DNA from: Cotesia glomerata
Taxonomy: Eukaryota > Arthropoda > Insecta > Hymenoptera > Braconidae
Length of the DNA: 64,000 bases
Assembly (NCBI RefSeq): GCF_020080835.1
Contig: NC_058163.1
Coordinates: forward strand, 25,866,131 to 25,930,130
Direction: 5' to 3'
Made by a program: the position numbers and the translations under genes. The notes under the pieces are model-generated. The model had not been told where the DNA came from and searched no databases. It saw only the letters and a list, made by a program, of their open reading frames with translations. Position 1 is the first letter of the stretch. Every line of letters begins with the position of its first letter. Below, piece after piece: positions 36,031 to 46,798 of this stretch.

Positions 36031-36262
36031 GTTAATTATTGTAACTTAATTATAATTGTTATTTATTTGTGACTTATGACAAACAAAACTTAACTAAACT
36101 AATTTTCTTAATATTGAAAAATTATGAATAATTTTAAGTAAAAAATTAATAGTGTCATGATTTTTATATTAGAATTGTTAAATTTATAAACTTATTTATG
36201 GAACAATAATAACTAAATTTATTCATCTTGTAGAAATGTTTCCTTTCTTGATGCAAGCTCTG

Positions 36263-36356
36263 TTAACCCAGTTTAATAATTTATCTCGCGAGAATAGTCC
36301 GTATAATTAATTCTCCGGCAATTAATATTATATAAATTTATCCCGAGGTCACGAGA
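36263..36356 (-). repeat. Diverged inverted copy of 66-160 of the 910-bp repeat
   Basis: The minus strand reads GTGACCTCGGGATAAATTTATATAATATTAATTGCCGGAGAATTAAT..., then ATTATTAAACTGGGTTAA. The 910-bp repeat has GTGACCTCGATGTAAATTTATATATTTATTGCCGTAGAATTAAT..., then ATTATTAAACTGGGTTAA. Similarity fades on both sides. It is much older than the 1 / 19818 pair, so retention of this segment alone is notable. Confidence 0.7.
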
Positions 36357-36399
36357 AGGAATATTTCGGAAGCTTCGATTGAGTTCGATAGATTAAATA

Positions 36400-37297
36400 A
36401 ACATAAATATAAAAATTACAGAACTTAATGTAGAAAGTATAAAAGCCACAATTTATAATTTAATATCCAAAATAAGTGATTAGTAGCTGTCACCATAGTA
36501 AATAACAACTCTTTCATCTTAAAAAATTACAGTTTCAAACAGTAAAAATTGCCATTTCAATACATAGTCGATATTATGAGGAGAAGGGGAACTCAGATGA
36601 AAGAGAAGGGGGTCTCACTCTGAGAGAATTTAACATTTGAACCAGTAAAAATTATATTTTTAAAATATACATTTTACCAGTCCAAGCAAGTCAATAATTA
36701 CAGTTTGATTTTTAGCGTTGCGTTTAAAATTTACCATTTTACTTTGTAAATATTGATGTTGCTTGTATTAGAAATTTATTAACTTTATTTTATACTTTTT
36801 ACATATCATAAGATCATTTTTTAGGTACTAAATGATAAATATCAAAGTCTGAATTCTTAATTATTATACTTAAACATTTTAGACATTTTCATAGCGAATA
36901 TTACTGTTTAAATAGTATATTACATACCTAGGCCAGTAAAATAAGAAAAGTCTCAGATCACATGTAATTGTTGGCCGAGGCGAAGCCGAGGTTGACAAAC
37001 ATGTGATCTGAGGCTTCTCTTATTTACTGGCCAAGGTGTATACTATTTTTCTGCTCGACGTAGCCGGAATGTGGCAACTTTGTTTAGCGCAGCGGCCAGA
37101 AAGTTGCCACCTTCCGGCCGGAGAGCAGAAAATAGTATTTTCTTCCATGTAAACAGTAAATTGTAACGTTTAAATGGTAAATATTATAAAGTGAATAGTA
37201 AAATCACAATTTTTCTGTTTGAAATGGTAATTTTTAGCAGTTGATCATTACTTATTATAAATCGACTGTTATTTATTACAGTTTACTTTTTTCCGTG
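36400..37297 (+). mobile_element. GTTTACTTTTTTCCGTG element, copy 1, hosting two hairpins
   Basis: It is the reverse complement of the element at 44836-46798. The right end TTACAGTTTACTTTTTTCCGTG is intact at 37297. The left end is truncated near 36400. The body is full of CAGTTTNAAACAGTAAAA words and GAAGGGGAACTCAGATGA. It is interrupted at 36918-37139. Non-coding. Confidence 0.82.
36918..37139. mobile_element. Twin-hairpin insertion with AAATAGTA target duplication
   Basis: Flanked by AAATAGTA at 36910-36917 and 37140-37147. The uninterrupted copy at 44990-45020 shows one such site. The left hairpin has arms TAGGCCAGTAAAATAAG / CTTATTTACTGGCCAAGG and TCAGATCACATGT / ACATGTGATCTGA. The right hairpin has arms TTTTTCTGCTCGACGTAGCCGGAA / TTCCGGCC...GAGAGCAGAAAA and GTGGCAACTTT / AAGTTGCCAC. 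An 8-bp target would suit a hAT-type transposase. A fragment of the left hairpin is at 7760-7850. Confidence 0.8.
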
Positions 37298-37515
37298 AAG
37301 TAACATAATCTTGAGAATTAAAGAATTTTTCAACGATAAATGGCACGGCAATATTTAGATACAAGTAGGTATTTGTAAAAGACTAAAGCACTAAAAGAAA
37401 CAAAACTCGGGATGTTAATGAATCTAAATGATGTGCTAGCAATAAATTATAAATTCATCTGTCATCAAGTCACGAGACAGAGACGTTATGAGAGACACAG
37501 ATTGAAGTAAGCAAG

Positions 37516-37517
<2 letters not shown>

Positions 37518-37557
<40 letters not shown>
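37518..37557. repeat. (AT)n microsatellite
   Basis: About 20 AT units. Confidence 0.95.
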
Positions 37558-37559
<2 letters not shown>

Positions 37560-38420
37560 AATAAATGAAGAGAATACACAGTGGCAATCGTTGTTCTCCC
37601 TAATGGGCTTAGCATCTCTCCTGTCCGCTTTCACAGCCAGCTGATTTTGAGATGTTGGTAGCGTCTGCGGGGGCCCATACCACGTACTCCAGGCACCGGA
37701 ACGCCATTTGCCCGGCTAATGACTCGCGGACACTCCGAAACCCAGAACTCAGAACTCACAACTGAGACCAAAGCACGGATTATTCACATATGCAGGCTAT
37801 TTAAGAGCTTGCGCGAAAATCTACGCGCCAGACGAGACCGTTCTCCACCTTCCTTATCGTCCATCAAGCATTCTAAAATACCTTGACGGTACTATTCATC
37901 TTCTTTCTATCTCTCATTAACTCATTTTTATACCTCTCCAAATCATTTATTAACATCATTAATAGCTCTTCTAATAGACCGGGATTCGGGTCAATTATTT
38001 TTCGTGTTACATTTTTTTTTAATAATTCTAAATGACACTAATTTTATCAGCGCTTTATTTTTTTTTTTTTTTTTGGTTTTGAAGAGGATTTTATTTATAA
38101 ACATTTTCTCTTGTACATAAATAAGTAATATTATCCTTAATTAAAAACTTATACTCCAATTTGCAATTTTTTTTTTTTTTTAATTGTCTTCAATGATGAT
38201 TTTATCAAAAATCACTTATTTAAAAAGTATAAATTATTTTTTTATAAATATATTTTAAAATAATTTTATAAATTATTTTTCTATATATTATTAATTTTTT
38301 CTTAATATAAAATAGTGATATTATTATTAATGTAACTTAAATGTTTAATGCTATAGAAAAAATTTAACATTTTTAAATATAAAAACCATTGCAGCTTTAA
38401 GTTTTATCAGCGCTAGTTAA
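37558..38420. other. Non-repetitive island (37560-37900), then AT-rich spacer
   Basis: The island includes CAGCCAGCTGATTTTGAGATG, GTCTGCGGGGGCCCATACC and GAACGCCATTTGCCCGGC. It has no frame above 60 codons, which for this length and composition speaks against coding. Poly-T tracts follow. Confidence 0.4.
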
Positions 38421-38826
38421 TATCGACCGTCTAATTAGCAATTGGTCTTACTCCTTATTTTTTAGATGGTGATTTTTTAACATTTTGATGTAATAGTCCG
38501 CTTATAAATTATTTGAATGGTCCTTACCAAAATATTATACCTCTACACTGAAAAAAAAATTAACTTGATTCAAGAAAAAAATTCTTGAACCAATAATATA
38601 ATTTTGCAGAGGTTAATTGTCTTGAATCAAGACAAAAAATTTTTGAATCAAGTAAAATTTCCCTAAATCAAGAATTTTTTTGCTCTAATATTTTTAACTA
38701 ATATTTACTATAAAATTATCAAATGGTTTTTTAAAGTAATAATAAATTTTGAACTAATTGTATTTTCATATAAACGGAAGATTTTTTAAAATAAAGTTTG
38801 ACAATTTGCTAATTAAAACATCGATA
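38421..38826. mobile_element. TATCGACGGTCTAATTAGC element, copy 2, split by a MITE
   Basis: Left end TATCGACCGTCTAATTAGC at 38421, right end TTTGCTAATTAAAACATCGATA at 38826. A TTAACTTGATTCAAG-type MITE begins at 38546 after TA and fades near 38690 without a clean right end. Confidence 0.78.
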
Positions 38827-40397
38827 TTTAAAAATTTTGGCTATTATCTCTGAACTGTTATTAATAATCGCAAGATAGAAAAAAAATGGTTATGATATTC
38901 TCGATCTAAGAATTTTTTTTCAATATTAAATGTCAATTAGTTTATAAAATAAAAATATTTCTAATAGTATAGAAATATTTTTATTATATAAATATAATAA
39001 TATTTCTAAATTTACAATAATAAAAAAAATATATTAAAATTCAATTTCATTTTATTCTACTGAATTTGTCGGACCATAATTAAATTTTTCCCTTTTCTCA
39101 ATTTTATTTCTGCCTCATCGACTAAAACTTTACTAATAAAAATTATTACAAAATCAATACTAATTTATCACGCTTAAAAATTCAAATTTCATCGCAATAA
39201 ACTCATTTAAAATTTATTATTCAACATTTTGATGTGTTAATTTATCATTACTCGCGGATTGTAATAAATTAACACTATATAAAAAAAATCACCAACAAAA
39301 ATTTTACAAAAAATTTCATACGCAATCCAACATTGCCATTTGAAAATCACTTTATAAAATTTCATCGTTTTTATTTATAACATAAACAAAATATTTACAT
39401 AAAAAAAACTTTTTATTAATAACCAGTAAACTTTTCTGTCAAAAAAAAAAAAAAAAAAAACTACTAATCCTTAAAAATAAATGTTTGATTCTAAAAAAAA
39501 ATTTTTTTTGGCAAAAACAAAGAATCGTCCAAAAATAATAGCGATCAGAAAAACTATCCATAGTGCATACTATCTTATAAAATGCACGTAACAGTGGCAT
39601 GGACTTGCTTACATATCTTACGCCTAATACAAGTTAGTCGGAGCGTGCAAAATACGTTAGTGCTAAATTTACGTTCTGGCGTCGCATACGCATCTAGACA
39701 TACGTGGGAGGAGTCCGCGGCTCTACTCACCTTCGTGGTGATATTGCCTGAATACAAATACAACTTAGCAATTATCAATATTACATACATAAATATATAT
39801 GAATATTAACATAATCTTTCTCTCTCTATTGAATTGATGTGAGCTTTTAATATTATAACTAATCTTGTTGTTCTATTCCTCTTCTTCTCAAGTCAAAACT
39901 CTTCTTCTTCTTAATTTTTTTATTTTTTCTGCTCTTCATCTCAGAGACAGAGATGTGTGTGACGCTTAGCTTGGCAGGCTGGTTGCACAACGACGTCCGA
40001 CGACGCTGTTGCCACTTGACTGGCGATTTGTTACTTCCAACCTTACGCGATGAATAATTGCCGTCTCGTATGTGTTGCCCCCCCTCTGGGCTTCAAGAAG
40101 AGAAGAAGAAGAGTAAACTGGGGGAATATCGTAAATGACACTTCCACGCCGACGGAATCGTTTTCCTTAAGACGTCACTTATTCCGCGTGTCTTCATCGT
40201 GTCATCTTTACACAAGCTCAATATTTATTTTAACAGCTTCCGACTTTGTCATTTATCATTTTTCCGCCTACACCTTTCGTCCCTCCGACTCTTACTTAAA
40301 ACTTTAATTACTCTTTAGTTTATTTTATTTGTGTAAACTATTGTTTGTTCATTAAAAAAATTTTTTTGCAAATAGGAGAAATTATAATAATAAATAA
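38827..40397. other. AT-rich spacer, then islands at 39580-39800 and 39950-40300
   Basis: 38830-39570 is low complexity. The islands contain TCTGGCGTCGCATACGCATC and CAACGACGTCCGACGACGC. Frames of 71-85 codons, including an antisense pair at 39575-39809, match no family I know. Confidence 0.38.
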
Positions 40398-40735
40398 CTA
40401 GCAACCTTGCAGTCACTATGTGACTGTCGGGAGTTGTGAAATATAAATAAATAAAATTTTGGTTTATTGAATAATGATTTTTGTTAAGTTGCACTGTACT
40501 TTCTTAAATATTGACGTTTTTACAGATATAAGCTCATCCCCATGTTACACTCATCAAGAGCTTTCATTTGAGTACCCACATGCATTTTTGATATATTTTT
40601 CATATATACATATATATAATATATATTTTAAAGATATAAGCTCATCCCGATGTTACACTCATCGAGACCTTTCATTTGAGTACCCACATGCATTTTTGGT
40701 ATATTTTTCATATATACATATATATAATATATATA

Positions 40736-41094
40736 TTAGGGTGTGCCAAAATGTAACTTCCGTGGAGAACCTTTTAAAATTGAAATTTTGAGTTCCACTT
40801 TTAACAGCAGCTGTGTTTGGGCATTTCCTGAGATATTTCGGGTTGAGAGAATTCATTTGATTATTTATAGGATTTTTAACAGGAAATTTAATTGGGCACT
40901 TCCGGCCAAATTTTGAGTTTTCACCGGAAATACCCAAACTAAGCTTCTGTTAAAAAATTCTATGAAAATCAAATACATTGTCTCACACCAAAATACATCC
41001 GGAAATTCCCAAACGCAGCCCCTGTTAAAAGCAGAACTAAAAGTTCCAATTTTAAAAGGTTCTTCACAGGAGTTACATTTTGGAACACCCTAAT
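40736..41094. mobile_element. TTAGGGTGTGCCAAAATG MITE (359 bp)
   Basis: Inverted ends TTAGGGTGTGCCAAAATGTAACT and the complement of AGTTACATTTTGGAACACCCTAA, about 47 bp long with few mismatches, in an AT-rich TA target. The interior has further internal symmetry (GTTTGGGCATTTCC / GGAAATACCCAAAC). Non-coding and probably Tc1/mariner-like by target. Confidence 0.9.
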
Positions 41095-41310
41095 ATATAT
41101 AAATATACAAAATATATGAAAAATTGATGTGGGTACTTAAATGAAAGTTCTCGATGAGTGTAATGTCAGGATAAGCTTATAACTTTAAAAATGTCAATAG
41201 TTCACTAAATATTTGTTAAATTGCATTGTACTTTCACAACTATTGAAGTTTTTGAAGATATAAGCTCATCCCGATGTTACACTCATCAAGAGCTTTCATT
41301 TGAGTACCTA

Positions 41311-41550
41311 CACTGATAAAAAATGACTTGACTCAAGAGCCAAACTCTTGAACCAAGAATACCATTTTGAAGAAAATGATTTTCTTGAGTCAAGATAATA
41401 AATTCTTGTGTCAAGAAATTATTCTTGTTCTAAGAAAATTTTCTTGTTTCAAGAATTTATTCTCTTGACTCAAGAAAACAATTTTCTTTAAAATGGTATT
41501 CTTGGTTCAAGATTTTGGCTCTTGAGTCAAGATAATTTTTTTTATCAGTG
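41311..41550. mobile_element. Near-perfect palindromic MITE with CACTGATAAAAAA ends
   Basis: 240 bp flanked by TA. The first half (CACTGATAAAAAATGACTTG...) is almost the exact complement of the second (...TTTTTTTTATCAGTG), hinging near 41430. It splits a foldback module of element 6 at GAGTACC|CACAT. The high arm identity suggests recent activity. Confidence 0.9.
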
Positions 41551-41774
41551 TACATACACTTTTTGATATATTTTTCATATATACATATATATGATATATA
41601 TAAATATATGAAAATTGATGTGGGTACTCAAATGAAAGGTCTCGATGAGTGTAACATCGGGATGAGCTTATATCTTTAAAAATGGCAATAGTTCACAAGA
41701 TACTAAGTCATTTCTTAATTATGTGTCTAGAAATTTTTTGTTAAAGTAGCTAAATTATTTTGTTTAAATAAATA

Positions 41775-41968
41775 CACTAAATAAAAAATCTTGAATTAAA
41801 AGAAGAATTTTTGAACCCAGAAAATAATTTTAGTAAGTTTTATTAACTTGAATCAAGACGAAAGATTTTTAAATCAAGTAAACTTCTTAGTTTAAGAATT
41901 TTTTCTAGTCAAATCAAGAAGATAAAATTCTTCAAAATTTTTTATTTAATTCAAGTACATTTTTCTTC
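41775..41968. mobile_element. Decayed TTGAATCAAG MITE copy
   Basis: Begins CACTAAATAAAAAATCTTG after TA and ends near CAAGTACATTTTTCTTCTAAAG. It shares the GACGAAAGATTTTTAAATCAAG block with 9183-9400. Confidence 0.65.
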
Positions 41969-43183
41969 TAAAGATGACTATAAGTATACTAATTTGTCAC
42001 TACAACATATTTTTCAGGATTCCTATATTTTTTTTATTTTAATAAAACTATTTTTAAGTGTCCTAGCTTATAAATACTCATTCATAAAAATAAAAAAAAT
42101 AATAATAATTCTTGTTCTGATATGGACACAAAGGTCTGTAAAGTGTTTTCTTCACTCAGTAATATAATTCGAATCTCACCGAAGACTTTAAGCGTTTTAC
42201 TTAACAACAAACAGGCTATTTTCTTTCCCTGGTAATCCGAGATCATTAATTAACAGTCTAGTCATAATAATCTTCAATTTTAATGCTCAGAAGTTTTATA
42301 GCAGTTACTTTAGTTAATTTTTTCATTTTCGGTGATTTTTAGTTCCATTTTTCTTAAAAAAAAAATGTGACAATATTTTTATTATTTAAATCCAATTAAA
42401 AAAAGCGTTATTTTTTACTATCAATATAAAAAACAATAATTCAAGCTCCAATTAAAAAATGTGATAAAAAAAATTGAAAAATTCCTTCTTCATTTTTGGA
42501 TCAAATGAGCCCTCTATTTTGTTTATTAATCAAATAAAACCTTTATAACTTCACATTACTCTCCATAAACAACAGAAACACACATCCTCTTTCTACACTT
42601 AACATTAAAACAAACGTATATAAATATATAAATATATAAATATATAAAATGATAAAACAACAGAGGGCGGTAACGCACACGCGCAACTGAAACTTGTTGT
42701 TTTGCGGCGTTAAACTTGCGCATTGTGCTCCACCTCTTCTTCTACCTCTTTTTATTCATAATATCTCTTCCTCACTCTTCTATCTGTATATTTATACAAA
42801 ATAATAACAATAATAATAATAATAAAAATAAAAATAAAGTGCACTACAATGGCAACATTTTACTTAGTTATTATTATTGTTGTTTTAGTTATTTAGAGTC
42901 TTCTTATTGAAATTGCACAATGTCATACAACACACAGCAGAGTGTCTTGAACTCTCAGCGCACAAATACGAGGGGGATAACTTATAACTTATTTTGCGGT
43001 GGTAGACTGTATAAATTACCAGCAAATGCGCATTTAAAATTTGTTTCTCTTTTAACTAAAACTTTTCTATATCCAAATCCGTTCTAAGGGCGTTTGTTCT
43101 CACTCTCAGGCTTTTCTCTCCATATTTATACACTTTTAATGTCTGGTAAAATATAATAACAAGTGAGTTGTTTGAGCTGTAGA
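41969..43183. other. AT-rich spacer, then island at 42650-43180
   Basis: The island starts GAGGGCGGTAACGCACACGCGC and includes an (AAT)n/(AAAAT)n run at 42797-42838. The 64-codon frame through it is low complexity. Nothing recognised. Confidence 0.38.
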
Positions 43184-43247
43184 ATGAAGACTGAAGAATG
43201 AAGAATGAAGAATGAAGAATGAAGAATGAAGAATGAAGAATGAAGAA
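43184..43247. repeat. (GAATGAA)n, heptamer satellite
   Basis: About nine near-perfect 7-bp units (AAGAATG), from GAAGACTGAAGAATG to GAAGAAAGAGAGCG. Confidence 0.95.
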
Positions 43248-43619
43248 AGAGAGCGAGTGAGGGAGAGAGTTTAGTGGATGAGACTTAATATTTAAATAGA
43301 TTACAAACGTAAACTTACGTCTGCTATTAATTTAAAATTATTTTCGTGTCTTTTCTTGTAGCGAAACATATTTTACCGTCTTTTATGTCTGCTTAAGGTA
43401 TTTTCAAGTTTTTATTTAATTTTGGTAATTAGGCAACGGCTAAAGAGAGGGAAGAAATTATTTGAGAGTTAATTTTTTTGACGGAGTTAAAAATTATCTT
43501 CAATTTTAGAAAACATTATTCTATCTAGTGCTCCGGAATAATTAGTCATTTTATTTAATTAAAAAAAAAATAAAGGATCATAGGAAAATATGTTGTAGTA
43601 ACAAAAAAGGTTACTTATA

Positions 43620-44275
43620 CACTGAGAGAAAAAAATTTATAATATTTAGATGCTTTTATATTACACAACTTTTTGCATCTCTTTAAAATTATATGGCTTA
43701 ACTAAGAATGTTAAAATTATTTATGTTTCTGACACTATGTAGTGCAATTTCCAATGTGTCTCTTAGCGAGATATATTTAATATAGCTAGCTAAGATTAAA
43801 TAATATTATTTATTATAATTATGTTACAGTTTTTTTATTGTATTTTTTAATCTGTATCAACATTTATGTAACTTTTGTTTGTGGAAAAATAAAAATAAAC
43901 TTTTCAAAAAAAAAAAAAAAGAAAAAAATTTCTTAAAAAAAAAATAGCAATTGTGACAAAAAATTATTTTTTTGAAAATGATCTATAATTTTATTTCTTA
44001 GCTAGAAAAATTAAAATTTTTAGATAGTAATTTTTCTTTTAAAAAAAAAAAGAGAAGTTTTTTTAATTTAGAAAAAAACAATTTTAAATAGACAATTTAC
44101 GAATTTCCATCCAAGATTAATTTTTCCCAAATCTAGAAGACTTTTTTTCAACAAGCAAGTTATTGTGAGAAAAATTTGTATTTCTTTAGAGCTAAAAAAA
44201 ATGAAAATTTTCAACAAATTAACTTCTTATTACAACACTGCCCATTTTCTCTAAAATAAATTTCTTCTCTCAGTG
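43620..44275. mobile_element. 656-bp MITE with CACTGAGAGAA ends
   Basis: Left end CACTGAGAGAAAAAAATTTAT, right end ATAAATTTCTTCTCTCAGTG, each flanked by TA (43618-43619 and 44276-44277). The interior is AT-rich with no transposase frame. The TIR is about 11-20 bp. I see no other copy in the window. Confidence 0.85.
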
Positions 44276-44835
44276 TAGTAATAAATTAATTTTTTTTTTT
44301 ATCAAAATAAGTTTTTAACAACAATAATTTTTTTTATTGCAACAATAAAATTATTTCTTTAGCGCTACTTAGCTGATTTTATTATTACAACAGAATTAAT
44401 TGATTATTTTAACAAAATCTATTTATTGCCTTCAGAAAAATAATTTGTTGCCTTCGAAATTAGTTATTTAAACAAAATTATTTAGTAACTTTAGCAAAAA
44501 AAATTTGTTAGATCATTTAAATAATTAATGCGACTGCAAAAAAATATTTTTTGTTAAACCAATAATCCACTCAAAGGTTCCGCTAGATAAAAACTGTTTT
44601 ATTTATTTTTATTTTATTTTTATTTGCCATTACATAAACCCAACAGCCCAAAGACTAAAAACTTAAGTCGAAGTATGACTCTATAAGCTTAACTTTCTAT
44701 AATTAAATAATTATTTTAATTTGACAAAGTTGTTTTATAACTAAGAAAAAAAGAAAAAGATATGAATTAAGGCTACATATTTTAGTAAATATGTAAATTA
44801 AACATTATAAAAAATCAATTAAAAAGTCAATCATG
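44276..44835. other. AT-rich spacer, nothing recognised
   Basis: Runs of A/T and AACAAAATTATTT-type words only. Confidence 0.45.
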
Positions 44836-45126
44836 CACGGAAAAAAGTAAACTGTAATAAATAACAGTCGATTTATAATAAGTAATGATCAACTGCTAAA
44901 AATTACCATTTCAAACAGTAAAATCGTGATTTTACTATTCACTTTATAATATTTACTGTTTAAACGTTACAATTTACTGTTTACATGGAAGAAAATACTA
45001 TTTTAAACAGTAATATTCGCGATGTAAATGTCTAACATGTTTAAGTATAATAATTAACAATTCAGACTTTGATATTTATCATTTTGTACCTAGAAAATGA
45101 TCTAATGATATGTAAAAAATATAAAA

Positions 45127-46331
45127 AAGTTTGGAAAATCTAAAAGTGCACGACTCATAATGCTCCTTTAATTATGAAATATAAAAAAAAAAAAAAAAAC
45201 TTAAGTCGTTCAAAATTAATTGCCGAAAAAACAGCTGTAGTAGGAAGGGGTTGCAGTCAACTAGTCAGATTGACAACATTCCGAATTAATAAATTTCTAG
45301 AACTTAGAAAGTAAATATAAAATATAATTTAAAATAATTAATTTAACAAATTTTAAAATTTCGAAAAATATAAACTTGAATAATGAAAAAACTAAAATTA
45401 TATTAATAGAATCTTTCAAAGTCACAAAGTCTCAATAAATTAAAAAACATAATAACGAAAATTTTTACGCCAGAATGAATGAACAGAGGAACACTCATTT
45501 AGCCGAAAAATGTAAATATATAGTTATTTGGATGAGTAATTTTCGGCCGAATCATTATTCGTATGGATGAGTATTCGGATGAATATACGTCGGAACGAAC
45601 TTTTTTCGAAATTAAATCAATTTTAACTCTTGAGGTATATAAGATTTATGTTTACCTATATTCGATAGCTCGGTATTTTATAATTTGCAAAATTATTTTT
45701 CGGCTGGTATTATATTTAAGTTAATGTATTTTATAAACTTTGAATGTAGCGGAATTTTTAATTTTCTAAAATTTTGATAATTCGGAATGCTGTCGATCTG
45801 ACTGGTTGACCGCAACCCGTAGGAAGGTACTGCACAAGCGCCCCTGGTGGAATAAAATGTACATAATATCTACAGATATAGATATATCACCATCCATGTT
45901 AATTTTACATGGATATATATAGATATAAAGTCTTGTAGTTTTCATTTTTTTTCAATTGTAATTAAACGACACTGAATTAATTAACCATTCGCATTCAGTG
46001 ACCTACAATCGTCGATTAGAATTAAAAAAAAAAGATTTAACTCAAATAATTGATTTTTTCACAAGTTACAGTGTTTCCGGGGTTTCATACATGACGGACA
46101 GGAAAATTTTTTGACCTATTTTGATGTTTTTTTCCGTTTCTATTGCAGTAAATCAATTTTTAGAAAGTATGGAATTAATCTCCATTAAATTATCTCGACA
46201 ATAGTATGCAAAATATCTTGATTCCGTGAACTAACAAGGTTATAATACTAAAAATAGTTGCTAAAATGAGGCGAAAAAAATTTTTCGATTGTACAGCACT
46301 CTCTGATGCTTCGCATCATGAGTCGTGCAAT
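45127..46331 (+). mobile_element. GCACGACTCAT foldback element, copy 2, itself interrupted
   Basis: AAGTTTGGAAAATCTAAAAG at the left edge and GAGTCGTGCAAT at the right, collinear with 13253-13878 apart from an insertion at 45248-45818. It includes GCGCCCCTGGTGG at 45838-45850. The host sequence on each side (TATAAAA | TAAAGTTAG) matches the uninterrupted copy at about 36780, so the insertion was nearly clean. Confidence 0.87.
45248..45818. mobile_element. 571-bp GGGTTGCAGTCAACTAGTC element with 8-bp target duplication
   Basis: Flanked by GTAGGAAG at 45240-45247 and 45819-45826. The other copies of the host element have a single GTAGGAAG there. Inverted ends GGGTTGCAGTCAACTAGTCAG and CTGACTGGTTGACCGCAACCC, with mismatches. 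An 8-bp target fits hAT or P-type elements. The interior has (ATTCGGATGA)-like words but no transposase frame. Confidence 0.9.
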
Positions 46332-46798
46332 AAAGTTAGTAAATTTCTAATACAAGCAACGTCAATATTTACAAAGTAAAATGGTAAATTTTAAACGCAA
46401 CGTTAAAAATCAAACTGTAATTATTAACTTGCTTGGACTGGTAAAATGTATATTTTAAAAGTATAATTTTTACTGTTTCAAATATTAAATTCTCCCAGAG
46501 TGAGACCCCCTTCTCCTCATCTGAGTTCCCCTTCTCTTCATAATATGGACTATTTATTGAAATGGCAATTTTTACTGTTTGAAACTGTAATTTTTTAAGA
46601 TGAAAGAGTCGTTATTTACTATAGTGACAGCTACTAATCACTTATTTTGGATATTAAATTATAAATTGTGGCTTTTATACTTTCTACATTAAGTTGTGTA
46701 ATATTTATATTTTTGCCACCCCGATGTCCGCCTTACTGTTTGAAACTATAAAAATTAACCGGAATCCGATTGAATATTACAGTTTACTTTTTTCCGTG

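Larger units (their letters stand above)
40398..41732 (-). mobile_element. Helitron-like element 6, hosting two MITEs, 5' truncated
   Basis: The minus-strand 3' end is CTAG at 40398-40401 followed by T, with the CAGTCACATAGTGACTG hairpin just inside. Foldback modules follow, interrupted at 40736-41094 and 41311-41550. The usual 5' part (TGCAGCCTAAATACTTATCA... to TCTATATT) is missing beyond about 41732. The 105-codon plus frame here reads through foldback arms. Confidence 0.85.
44836..46798 (-). mobile_element. CACGGAAAAAAGTAAACTG element, copy 2, with two nested insertions
   Basis: Inverted ends CACGGAAAAAAGTAAACTG and CAGTTTACTTTTTTCCGTG, both intact. Without the insertion at 45127-46331 it would be about 760 bp and collinear with the reverse complement of 36400-37297. 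No coding capacity. Confidence 0.88.

Noticed and set aside
40474..40791. 105-codon plus-strand frame (and the similar frames at 62658-62936, 10960-11175, 13795-14007, 62812-63024)
   Set aside because: They read through the arms of Helitron foldback modules. The repeated peptide words (CYTHQELSFEYPHAF, SYIHIYN) mirror the DNA repeat, not a protein family.
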